Source of the DNA: a virus
Length of the DNA stretch: 64,000 nucleotides
Reading direction: 5' to 3' (one strand)
Virus record (IMG/VR): IMGVR_UViG_3300046543_000082
Coordinates: 1-64,000 of that record
Positions 15,533 to 23,367 of this stretch are shown piece by piece (within the stretch, counting starts at the first letter, position 1; each line of letters opens with the position of its first letter). A program made the position numbers and the translations under genes. The notes under the pieces were generated by a model. The model made no database searches. It was not told where the DNA came from and saw only the letters and a list, made by a program, of their open reading frames with translations.

Positions 15533-16523
15533 ATGCGCTCCCGAATCCGAACGGATTGGTCATTCCAGGTTGTCCCGCCTGATTGAAGCTCGCGTAGGTC
15601 ATCGACGGACCAAGCGGCATTTGCTGCTGCGGGCGCTGATTACCGAATCTCTGCGGCTGCGGCATCTGGCCCATCATCTGGGGCTGCTGATTGCTCCGCT
15701 GCATCATGTTTTGCCCTTGGTTCATCATCTGGCCCATGTTGGGCGAGGGCGATCCGTTCAACAGGCCGCCCATCGTTGCGTCGCCCACCGGCGCAGCGCC
15801 GGCCACGTTTCCAGAGATGCCGCCACCGAGCGCGCCGGCTGAAGTGCCACTCATGCCGCCACCGGGTAGCAGGCCGCTAAACATCCCCGTCGGCGCGGAC
15901 CCGAGCGCGGCGCCCATGTCGCCCGCAGCACCGAGGCCCGAGCCGCCCGCACCGACTGCGCCCGTCAGCCCCGCGTCGCCAAGCGCCGCAGGACCGCCCA
16001 AGAGGCCAGTCATTCCGCCCGCGCCGGCGCCCGAACTGAACAGTCCGGCCGTGCCGCTGCCGACCACTGGGGACGCCGCTGCGCCGCCCCATGCCGCGCC
16101 TGTGCCAAGGCCGGCACCGCCAAGCCCCGAACCTATGCCGGCACTCCCGGCGTCCGCCACGCCTGCACCCGCTGCACCCGCGCCTGCACCGCCAGCACTC
16201 CCCAATGCCGCCCCGATGCCGGGAGCAGCAAAGTTGCCTGCAATCATCGGCGCGATCTTGTCCGCGATACCGTTGAGGCCGCTGAACATGTTGAGCGCAC
16301 CGGTATTGCCCGGGTTGTTGCGATACATGTCCTGCCACGCGCCTTGCGTGAAGTTTCCGGTCGGGCTGAACAACGCACCGCCGGAGCCGTTATTGAACAG
16401 ACCGCCGATCAGCGGGTCGTAGCCGGGGACGCCCGCGGCCGCGCCCAATGCTTGAAGCGGATGCCCGGCGATTTCCCCCAGACTGTCTTTCGCGAAATCG
16501 AAGACGTTACCGAATAAGGACAT
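15519..16523 (-). CDS. Gly/Ala-rich internal virion protein, 334 aa
   Basis: Begins MSLFGNVFDFAKDSLGEIAG; about residues 100-250 are almost all Gly and Ala with repeats such as GLLPGGGMSGTSAGALGGG, and the end is Gln/Met-rich. The same glycine-rich motif (SPTGLFSGLLPGGGMSGT..) occurs in phage Y 55593-56687. It overlaps both neighbouring genes. Likely part of the ejected inner complex; no enzymatic domain seen. Confidence 0.6.
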   Translation of the reverse strand: MSLFGNVFDFAKDSLGEIAGHPLQALGAAAGVPGYDPLIGGLFNNGSGGALFSPTGNFTQGAWQDMYRNNPGNTGALNMFSGLNGIADKIAPMIAGNFAAPGIGAALGSAGGAGAGAAGAGVADAGSAGIGSGLGGAGLGTGAAWGGAAASPVVGSGTAGLFSSGAGAGGMTGLLGGPAALGDAGLTGAVGAGGSGLGAAGDMGAALGSAPTGMFSGLLPGGGMSGTSAGALGGGISGNVAGAAPVGDATMGGLLNGSPSPNMGQMMNQGQNMMQRSNQQPQMMGQMPQPQRFGNQRPQQQMPLGPSMTYASFNQAGQPGMTNPFGFGSAYGTV

Positions 16524-17673
16524 GAGCGCCTCCGATCGCGTCGTAGTTCACCTTGTCGAAGCCGGTCGAATCCCGCTCGACTGCATGCGGCGCCACGCGG
16601 CGCACTTCGTCGGCCATGACGCCAAAGCGGCGCGTTTCCGGCGCATCCCACAGGTAGCGATAGCGATAGACCGGCAAACCGTTGTCGAGGCTTTCGTCGG
16701 TGAGTTCGATGTCCATCTTCAGGCGTCGATCGGAATAGGCACCCATGAGGCCACCGAGGGCCGCGCCCGCGCCGCTTCCATAGTTGGAACCGTTGCTGAT
16801 CATGCTGCCGAGCGCAGCACCGCCCATCGCCCCGCCCATCGCGCCCGCTGCCGGGTTCGTGTAGTACGGCGTCGTGGTGCTCGTGTTGCCGCCGTACTGA
16901 CCTTGGATCAGGTTCGAGAAGTTATTCAGCATCTGCCACGGCGCATTGATATACGACTGGTTCAGCGCCTGCTGATTGCCGCCCGTGTTGTAGAGGTTCG
17001 TCGCGGCCGAGTTGATCGAATTGACCACGTTCGGCGCGTTCGCCGAGCCAGCAAGCTGCTGCTGAGACGCCGTGTTGTAGTTGTTCGAAAGCCCCTGCGC
17101 GCCTTGCAGCATGTTGCCCATGTTCGTCTGGTACATGCTGTTCGCGAGCGTCGCATCGGTGTTGCCGAGCTGCGTCGCGAGGTTCTGCTGGTTCTGGCTG
17201 ACCGCGTTCTGATTGGCGCCCGAGCCGTACCGACCTGAAGCTTCCATTGCGCTCGTCGTCTGCGGTGCCGTCGCGGTCTGATAGGCGCGCGTGATCGAGT
17301 CGTTCGCGGCGTCCATCGCACCCGTCTGGTACGGGTTGTTCATCATCGAACCGTTGGCGAAATTCGAGAACGACGAATTGCCGGGGTTCGAGTTCAGGTA
17401 ATTGCCGTTCAGCAGGTTCTGCGTATAGCTGCCGGCCGAATTGTTGACGTTCGGCGCGAATCCGAACTGTGTCCCGTTCGCGATGTTCTGCGTATCCTGC
17501 ATCGACTGCTGCTGCATCGGCGTGAAGCCTGCAACGGAAGATGACGGGTTGCCTTGGAAGCCGGCGTACGTATTGTTCGCGTTGTTGAAAACGCTGCTCA
17601 GATACGACTGCTGCCCGGTCCAGGGAGTCGATACCGAATTGCTTGTGGTGCTGCCGCTGCCACCGGAACTCAT
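16507..17673 (-). CDS. Structural protein with C-terminal S74 chaperone-like domain
   Basis: 388 aa. Asn/Gln/Ser/Gly-rich N-terminal part, then a C-terminal domain from YSDRRLKMDIELTDESL through YRYRYLWDAP, FGVMADEVRRVAPHAV, typical of the S74 intramolecular chaperone. This domain is usual on trimeric fibres but here sits in the internal-protein gene group; phage Y 56688-58418 has the same end. Possibly a tail appendage or ejection-complex protein. Confidence 0.65.
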   Translation of the reverse strand: MSSGGSGSTTSNSVSTPWTGQQSYLSSVFNNANNTYAGFQGNPSSSVAGFTPMQQQSMQDTQNIANGTQFGFAPNVNNSAGSYTQNLLNGNYLNSNPGNSSFSNFANGSMMNNPYQTGAMDAANDSITRAYQTATAPQTTSAMEASGRYGSGANQNAVSQNQQNLATQLGNTDATLANSMYQTNMGNMLQGAQGLSNNYNTASQQQLAGSANAPNVVNSINSAATNLYNTGGNQQALNQSYINAPWQMLNNFSNLIQGQYGGNTSTTTPYYTNPAAGAMGGAMGGAALGSMISNGSNYGSGAGAALGGLMGAYSDRRLKMDIELTDESLDNGLPVYRYRYLWDAPETRRFGVMADEVRRVAPHAVERDSTGFDKVNYDAIGGAHVLIR

Positions 17674-18074
17674 AATGCTTTCTCCAGATAGAGATGTGTC
17701 GTTTCAAATCCCCGGCCGCGCATCCGGCGCGACCATCCGGGACGTGCACAAAGCTCCATCGCGTGACATCCGTTCGCCTTGGCCCAGCGCTCGATCGTTT
17801 CCATCGCCTGTTCCTGCCACTCGGCGGCATTCGTGCCGGTGACGATGCGGATCGTGCAGACGCGCTGCTTCGGGTAGTTCGCGAGACGGGTGATTCCGAT
17901 AGCGAATGCCGTCGGCGTCTTCCAAATCCACAACTGGTCTTCACCCGTCAAAAGACCAGCCTTGATATCGTTGGCGTCGTACTTGCCGCGATTTCTCTTG
18001 CACGCCGCTTCAATCCACGGGCGCACCTCTCCCCACACCGCTTCGATTTCGGCGGGTTGAATTCCAAAGAGCAT
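17670..18074 (-). CDS. GNAT-like acetyltransferase-fold protein, 134 aa
   Basis: The pattern of strands and helices, with TAFAIGITRLANYPKQRVCTIR and then GCHAMELCARPGWSRRMRGRGF, fits a shortened GNAT fold, though the acetyl-CoA loop is not classical. It holds the same slot as the clearer GNAT gene of phage Y (58393). Such proteins are common in podovirus tail gene clusters; substrate unknown. Confidence 0.6.
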   Translation of the reverse strand: MLFGIQPAEIEAVWGEVRPWIEAACKRNRGKYDANDIKAGLLTGEDQLWIWKTPTAFAIGITRLANYPKQRVCTIRIVTGTNAAEWQEQAMETIERWAKANGCHAMELCARPGWSRRMRGRGFETTHLYLEKAL

Positions 18075-18077
18075 TGG

Positions 18078-18404
18078 TTAGCCGATCAGGAGAACGTTGA
18101 AGGTGCGGTCGACGCTCGCAGTACTGGCGTGCGTAAGCGTCGCGTCGCCGTTGGCTTGCGAGGAGACGTAGAGGCTGCCGAGAGCCGCCGCCGCGTCTGC
18201 CGTCAGCGGCTGGAATCCGAAATACGTATTGGCGCCGATGCGCTTGTCGGTGACGGTCGTCGTGGTCGAGCTCGCCGTGAGCGTCATCTGAAGGACCGCG
18301 TTCAGCTTGCCGGTCAGTTGCTGGTTGACCGCCTGCGCGATCTGCCGGCGATGCTCTTTCTCATCGGGCATCATCACCGGCACGGCCGGATAACCCTTGT
18401 TCAT
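18078..18404 (-). CDS. Small virion structural protein, 108 aa
   Basis: An N-terminal charged helix (PDEKEHRRQIAQAVNQQL) is followed by a beta-rich Thr/Ala part. The arrangement resembles small podovirus tail proteins encoded beside the hub gene. Absent from the equivalent site in phage Y. Overlaps the gp10-like gene by four bases. Confidence 0.6.
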   Translation of the reverse strand: MNKGYPAVPVMMPDEKEHRRQIAQAVNQQLTGKLNAVLQMTLTASSTTTTVTDKRIGANTYFGFQPLTADAAAALGSLYVSSQANGDATLTHASTASVDRTFNVLLIG

Positions 18405-19915
18405 CGCGACCCCGAGACATGAACCGCGTTGTCAGGGATCTCGACGCCCTGAAGGTGCGAGAAGTTGCCGCTCGTCTGGATGCGCGCGCGCAGGTAGCGC
18501 CCGTCAGCACGCACCGGACACTCGCCGTTGTCGTTCAGCGAACTCGCCGTGGTGAATGCCGGCGCATCGACAAGCCGATTGCGCACGCCGATCTGCACCG
18601 AAGGCGCCGCGCCGTCGATCATCGGCCGCGTGGTGCTCAGAAACGCCCGTTTTCCCGTGCTGCCGAATGGCTCAATCTCCACCGTGTCCGCCGTGGCGGG
18701 CGCCGGCGAGCCGGTGAAATAGGCCAGTTTGTGATCTGGCGTGAACGCGCCCATCAGGACTTGGCCGCCCGTCCACACTCGCGAATCGAGCGAGAACGGC
18801 AGCGAATCGAGCGTGTAGCCGGTGCTGTCCAGCGAGTCGAGCGAGTAGCCTTGCGTGATCGCGCGGAAGATGTATTCGGCGTTGACATCGGCCGAACCCC
18901 ACTTATTCAGCGCCCAGTTGTAGACGAGGATCGAATCGGGAATCCCGCCAGGCGCCGATGTCGACGGATACAGCCACATCACCAGTCGGTTGATCGGATC
19001 GACCGCACCAATCACGTTCTGCAGATAGGCCGTGTTCACCGTGTTCCAGAACGTCTTGTCGACGCGATCTACACCGATCGGCATCGAGGTCGAGCCATCG
19101 AACGCATAGAACCCGTCTTCACCGAGGTAATAGACCAGCGCGCCCAATTGCGTGATGCTCTTGGGTGCGGGCGTGCCGCGCGCGCCTTCAGCCGGGTAGA
19201 AGCCGAAGATCGTCGGCGAACCCTGAAACACCACCCGGAAGATGCCGCGCTCGAAGAAGATCGCGCCGTCAGACGTGCCGAGGTTGCCGACGCCACCCAT
19301 GATCCAGCCCTGATCGCCGGGGATGATCTGAGAACCCGCGAGCAGTTGCGCCTCGGTCGTGCTGCCGGCCGTCGGCCAATTGGTCGGATCGTCGAGAGCA
19401 CACCACTGCACGCGCTGCGGCTGCTGTCCGTTCGTGCCATCGAACGTATTGCCGACCATCACGAAATCCTTGATGGTCCAGATGTAGCGCGCCTGCGGTG
19501 CCGCCGCGGCGAGATCGGCAAACGCGGTGCTCGAATTGAGAACGAACGATTGCAGGTTCTGCCCCTGCGCGGCCGCGATGACGCGCTGCCCGTATTGCGT
19601 GAAGTTCCAGCGCTCGCCGGCCGGGACCGTGTAGCCGCCGCCCTTGCTGACGTTCGTGAAGGTCGTATTGCCCGGGATCAGTTCGTACAGCTTCGCCGCG
19701 TCACCCGCAAACGTGTAGTTGTCGCCGCCCGAGTCGATCGCAACCGTGGCGCCAAGGCACTGCGTGTCGAGTCCGTTGCCGCTGAACTTCGACAGCGTGC
19801 CGACCGGTCCCCACGATTCTTTCGTCTTCGGGAACAGGTTGACGAGGTTCGCGGAGGCGCCCTGCTGATTGTTGACCGGAAGGTCCGGCGCGAAATCGGC
19901 AATCGACAGGATCAT
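18401..19915 (-). CDS. Tail hub/nozzle protein, P22 gp10-like
   Basis: 504 aa, all-beta with repeated strands: DFAPDLPVNNQQGASANLVN at the start, then LYELIPGNTTF, GDQGWIMGGVGNLG and LGALVYYLGEDGFYAFDG, as in the P22 gp10/packaged-DNA stabilisation family. These form the hexameric ring below the gp4-type adaptor. The gene overlaps the gp4-like gene by four bases. Phage Y 58836 is the diverged counterpart, sharing the plan of a beta-propeller-like body. Confidence 0.72.
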   Translation of the reverse strand: MILSIADFAPDLPVNNQQGASANLVNLFPKTKESWGPVGTLSKFSGNGLDTQCLGATVAIDSGGDNYTFAGDAAKLYELIPGNTTFTNVSKGGGYTVPAGERWNFTQYGQRVIAAAQGQNLQSFVLNSSTAFADLAAAAPQARYIWTIKDFVMVGNTFDGTNGQQPQRVQWCALDDPTNWPTAGSTTEAQLLAGSQIIPGDQGWIMGGVGNLGTSDGAIFFERGIFRVVFQGSPTIFGFYPAEGARGTPAPKSITQLGALVYYLGEDGFYAFDGSTSMPIGVDRVDKTFWNTVNTAYLQNVIGAVDPINRLVMWLYPSTSAPGGIPDSILVYNWALNKWGSADVNAEYIFRAITQGYSLDSLDSTGYTLDSLPFSLDSRVWTGGQVLMGAFTPDHKLAYFTGSPAPATADTVEIEPFGSTGKRAFLSTTRPMIDGAAPSVQIGVRNRLVDAPAFTTASSLNDNGECPVRADGRYLRARIQTSGNFSHLQGVEIPDNAVHVSGSR

Positions 19916-20595
19916 GCCGCCACCATCGCCAGCGACGAGCCGGATAGTTCTTCGGCCTTGTCGCCAAGGATGAAGCTATTCAACTGCATCTGGTAGACGC
20001 CATCCCACATCGACAGCGATTCCTGGTCCTTGTTGAACCGGGATGCCGCGCGCGCACACGCCGCGAGCAGGATGGTCGGGATGATATTGGTCATCCACGT
20101 GGTCGTGTTCGATGCCGTCAACTGGCTCGACTTCTGCCAGTACGTGCCCGAGAGCGAATAGTTCGCATCCGGGTACGGGCCGAACACGAACGTCTGCCCG
20201 AGGCGCGCGTAATACTGAGGCACGCCCGATGCGGTCTGATCGGGATACTGCGTGTAGATGAATTCTGGCGTGACGCGCTGCAATTCGAACGTTTGGCCAT
20301 TCGACGAGATCAGCAGAATCTTGATGCCGAGGTAGCCAGTCGGCAGTGCCGCCGACCCGCCGTTGATCGTCTCGCTGATCGCCGCTTCGAATGCTTGAAC
20401 GCCCTTGCCCTGATTGTTCGTGAAGATGTCGCGATAGATGTCCGCTTCCGCGATCTGGATAAAATAGTCGATCCAGTTGCCGAGATCGGAGCGCGCGAAC
20501 CAGTCTTGAATGGCCTGCTTCAGCGAGAAGTAGTCGTACACGCCCGCGACGCCGGCCGGGGTGCCCGAGCCTACCGGTTGGATGAAGATCGTCAT
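19912..20595 (-). CDS. Head-tail adaptor, P22 gp4-like
   Basis: 227 aa from ATG 20595; the longer open frame upstream lies inside the fibre gene and was rejected. Features: LKQAIQDWFARSDLG, then a helical ISETINGGSAALPTGY region and YTQYPDQTASGVPQYYARLG leading to a C-terminal helix. This is the pattern of the gp4/tail accessory family that docks to the portal. Functional counterpart of phage Y 60413. Confidence 0.7.
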   Translation of the reverse strand: MTIFIQPVGSGTPAGVAGVYDYFSLKQAIQDWFARSDLGNWIDYFIQIAEADIYRDIFTNNQGKGVQAFEAAISETINGGSAALPTGYLGIKILLISSNGQTFELQRVTPEFIYTQYPDQTASGVPQYYARLGQTFVFGPYPDANYSLSGTYWQKSSQLTASNTTTWMTNIIPTILLAACARAASRFNKDQESLSMWDGVYQMQLNSFILGDKAEELSGSSLAMVAA

Positions 20596-20603
20596 GGATG
20601 CCC

Positions 20604-22361
20604 CTATCGGATGCGGCGCGCGCGGATGAAACCGTTGATGGTCTGTGTGCTGCCACCGAAGCCCGAATTGGCGACGCAATAGACGTTGGAGGCTGTTGAG
20701 AGCAGCACGCGCGTGACTGGTGATGCGAGGGTTGGGCCGACACCTGCTGGCGTCGTCGGGTTGCTGATGACATACGCGCCCAATGCGCCCTGAGTCGCCG
20801 ATGTCGTGCTGACGCCGAGCGCCGCGCTCGTAACGGTCGTGCCGCCAGCAGGGACGAATGAAGCGACACACCCCACATCCCAATCGCCCGCGCTTAACGA
20901 CGTGATGCTCGTCGCGTTCATCGGCGTGGCGGTCGTCATGCTCGTGCCGCTCGTCGAGTTGGTGATGTACTCACCGACCGATCCCGCGTTCGCGTTGTTG
21001 TTGGTCGTGGTGCCAACGATGCCGTTAGTCTGAGACGGCGTGAGCGCACCCGTCACCAGCAAGGCGCCGCCGATCGACGCGCTATTCGTGACGCCGAGGC
21101 CCGTACCGGCCGCCGTGATCGAAACCGGGACGGATGCCCCTATCCCGGTCGACTTGACCGTAAAGGCAGTCGTGCTGTTCTGGACGAACTGCCATCCGTT
21201 CGTCGCGTTGTCAACGATCTCGTCGTTGCCGGGGTTCAGCGTGTTCGGGAACGTGCCGCTATTCGTGGCGTTGCCGTAGATGCCGACCCCCACCGGCAGA
21301 GCGATTCCGATGCCGCCGCCCGTCATGCCGCCAAGGTCAAGACCGATCGTCGCCGGACCTTTTCCCGAGAAGAATGCGTCGACCTGCTTCGAGCCGAGCG
21401 ATTGAACCCGCTGCCCGATCCACGTCTCACCGAGCGCGGCCGTGTTGACGGTGCGATCGAGGTTATAGACGCCACCGATACAGGCCGAATCGAACCCGCC
21501 ATCCACGCAGTCAAAGTCGCCGTTCGGCTCCATGAAGACGTGAGCCGCGCCGGCGGTGATCTGCCCGGAGATGATGTTCGCTGAGGGAGAAGCGAGGAAG
21601 TTGGTCGCGCCCGCCTGCGTCCCGCTCAGGAAGATGTTGCCGACCCATCCCGAAAAGTCACCTTGCCCCGCTTGCGTGCCGTAGAAGTAGTTCCCGCCCG
21701 CCATCGTGCGGCATTGCACGGAACCATTCAGTGAGCACTCGTAGCCGCTCGAATTGAACAGATACTCGGCCATGATCGCCGTTTCGGGGATCTCTGATTC
21801 ACCGCTGACCGGTTGCCCGAGCGTCGTCGACCCGGTGATGTAGTGCGCCGCGGCGAACGGCACATGCGACAGGTTGCCGTCGAATGCCGAGAGGATCGAA
21901 TTCCAGTTCCCTTGCGTCGGCGTGCTCGAAACGACGTCGTGAATCGGCGCCGAGAGATGGGCATCGGCCGACTTGACCTGGCCCGGGCCGCGCAGTGGCC
22001 CTGTGACGGCCGCGTTGGTCGCGAGCGTCGTCAGACAGGGATTGCCCGTGTACGGCAGGTAGCCCGGTCCGCCAAGCCCTTCGAGCGCCGTGATCGCGCT
22101 CGTGTCGTTCGTCGAGCCATTGCACGCCGCGCCCTGACTCTGCGGCGTTGGCTGGAACGACTGCCACTTCGACAGGGAAATGGCTGTGGTGCCGCCGGTC
22201 GCCGTGACAGTGCCAGCGCCAAGACTCGCCGCGCCCGTGCCGCCGCTACCAGAAGGCAGCGGAGTATCGAGCGTGATCGCGTGGAATCGGGGCGACGGAT
22301 AGGTTTGGGCGAGCGCCAGCAGCGGCACGAAGAGCGCCGCGATCAGGATTTTTTTTATCAT
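20604..22361 (-). CDS. Tail fibre/spike-like protein with N-terminal signal-like segment
   Basis: 585 aa. The first residues MIKKILIAALFVPLLALAQ look like a secretion signal, very unusual for a virion protein. The remainder is beta-rich, Gly/Thr/Ser-rich, with TYPSPRFHAITLDTPLPSGS after the signal and NGDFDCVDGGFDSACIGGVY in the middle, fibre- or beta-helix-like. It sits between tail adaptor genes. It may be a fibre whose leader anchors it, or an exported surface protein of the lysogen. Phage Y has no equivalent here. Confidence 0.6.
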   Translation of the reverse strand: MIKKILIAALFVPLLALAQTYPSPRFHAITLDTPLPSGSGGTGAASLGAGTVTATGGTTAISLSKWQSFQPTPQSQGAACNGSTNDTSAITALEGLGGPGYLPYTGNPCLTTLATNAAVTGPLRGPGQVKSADAHLSAPIHDVVSSTPTQGNWNSILSAFDGNLSHVPFAAAHYITGSTTLGQPVSGESEIPETAIMAEYLFNSSGYECSLNGSVQCRTMAGGNYFYGTQAGQGDFSGWVGNIFLSGTQAGATNFLASPSANIISGQITAGAAHVFMEPNGDFDCVDGGFDSACIGGVYNLDRTVNTAALGETWIGQRVQSLGSKQVDAFFSGKGPATIGLDLGGMTGGGIGIALPVGVGIYGNATNSGTFPNTLNPGNDEIVDNATNGWQFVQNSTTAFTVKSTGIGASVPVSITAAGTGLGVTNSASIGGALLVTGALTPSQTNGIVGTTTNNNANAGSVGEYITNSTSGTSMTTATPMNATSITSLSAGDWDVGCVASFVPAGGTTVTSAALGVSTTSATQGALGAYVISNPTTPAGVGPTLASPVTRVLLSTASNVYCVANSGFGGSTQTINGFIRARRIR

Positions 22362-22363
22362 GG

Positions 22364-22702
22364 TCAGGTAATCGAGACGACGCCGCCGTTGTCCCAGATG
22401 ACACCGGTCGACGCTGGCAAAGAAGTCGCAAGCGCCGTCAGGTCCGTCAACAGCACGTCGTTTAGCGTGGTCGTCTGGATGTTCAAGCCCGAGATGACGA
22501 GCTGGTAGTGACCATTGGCCGCGTAGAAGGAGAACGCGCCATTGACGTCGGTCGTGACCGGATTCGGCGCGGCAGTGATCCCGTTGTCGGAGAAGATCGA
22601 CGCGGGCGTGCCGCCTGGGAAGTTGTTGACCTGCACCAGCGCGCCAAGCACCGGCAGCCCGTTTGACCCCGCGATCGCGTTGACGTAGCGCTGCATGATC
22701 AA
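22364..22702 (-). CDS. Small fibre-associated protein, 112 aa
   Basis: Contains a carboxypeptidase-regulatory-like beta sandwich pattern (VNNFPGGTPASIFSDNG, then DVNGAFSFYAANGHYQLVIS) often found at the start of podovirus fibres and spikes. It may start at ATG 22702 or 22696; the stop of the upstream gene overlaps. Probably an adaptor for the fibre encoded immediately downstream. Confidence 0.6.
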   Translation of the reverse strand: MIMQRYVNAIAGSNGLPVLGALVQVNNFPGGTPASIFSDNGITAAPNPVTTDVNGAFSFYAANGHYQLVISGLNIQTTTLNDVLLTDLTALATSLPASTGVIWDNGGVVSIT

Positions 22703-23004
22703 ATCTGCCCGTCGTAGGTGCGGAACGCGGCGTATTCCGGGCGCTTCAGGATCTCAAGGATTTGCTTCGCATCCTCGGGATTGAAGAAGTCGAGGCCGGT
22801 CTGCTGCCCGATCTGCATCAGGACGACCGTCGGGACGCGCATGACGTGGTGCATGTCGCCCTTGCGCGCGAGCCGCGACGACATGGCGCGCTGCTCGTGA
22901 TTGACCTTCAGAACCGCCTCGATGTCCTGCTCATACGAGACGATCATCTTTCCTTCTTCTTCGTGATACGCCGTGCGCATCCCGTCGGGGCTGTTCGTGC
23001 TCAT
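22699..23004 (-). CDS. Hypothetical virion-region protein, 101 aa
   Basis: Start at ATG 23004 (MSTNSPDGMRTAYHEEEG) overlaps the upstream stop, and the longer frame upstream is rejected. The helical C-terminal part QTGLDFFNPEDAKQILEILK is typical of a conserved phage family of unknown function found near capsid genes. Soluble; no catalytic motif. Confidence 0.65.
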   Translation of the reverse strand: MSTNSPDGMRTAYHEEEGKMIVSYEQDIEAVLKVNHEQRAMSSRLARKGDMHHVMRVPTVVLMQIGQQTGLDFFNPEDAKQILEILKRPEYAAFRTYDGQI

Positions 23005-23306
23005 CAGTGCGTCATGGGAATGAGGTTGAGCGTGCCAGTCGACGACTGGTCCTGAATCGCCGCGATCTTTTCGCCCGGCGAGATCCGAATCAGAAACGGT
23101 GGATCGCTCGCCTTCACGAGCATGTCTGTACCCACGGCAACCGGAGCGGTCCCTACTGCGACATGGCAATTGCCGCCGATGGCAGACACGAGAACCGCCT
23201 GAACGGTCGAATCAAACGTCGTTGACGCGACCGACGCAGAGCCAATCGTGAGGTTCTGACCCGTGCCGGATACTGGCCGCCACGGTGAAATTGGTGCCCA
23301 TGTCAT
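23004..23306 (-). CDS. Small beta-rich structural protein, 100 aa
   Basis: MTWAPISPWRPVSGTGQN followed by alternating short strands, resembling small capsid decoration or head-tail proteins. Lies downstream of a terminator-like hairpin (23322-23346). No family recognised. Confidence 0.55.
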   Translation of the reverse strand: MTWAPISPWRPVSGTGQNLTIGSASVASTTFDSTVQAVLVSAIGGNCHVAVGTAPVAVGTDMLVKASDPPFLIRISPGEKIAAIQDQSSTGTLNLIPMTH

Positions 23307-23321
23307 TTCGTGACCTCAAAT

Positions 23322-23346
23322 AAAAAGGGCGCCCCGAAGGACGCCC
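23322..23346 (-). terminator. Leftward terminator after the beta-propeller gene
   Basis: GGGCG pairs with CGCCC around a small loop, followed on the minus strand by TTTTTA. It splits the late transcript between 23368 and 23306. Confidence 0.65.
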
Positions 23347-23367
23347 GAATCGCTGCTGGATGGTTGC

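Noticed and set aside
19912-20883. Longer version of the gp4-like gene starting inside the fibre gene
   Set aside because: The extra 96 residues are Arg/Cys-rich shadow sequence; ATG 20595 sits right after the fibre stop and gives a family-like start.
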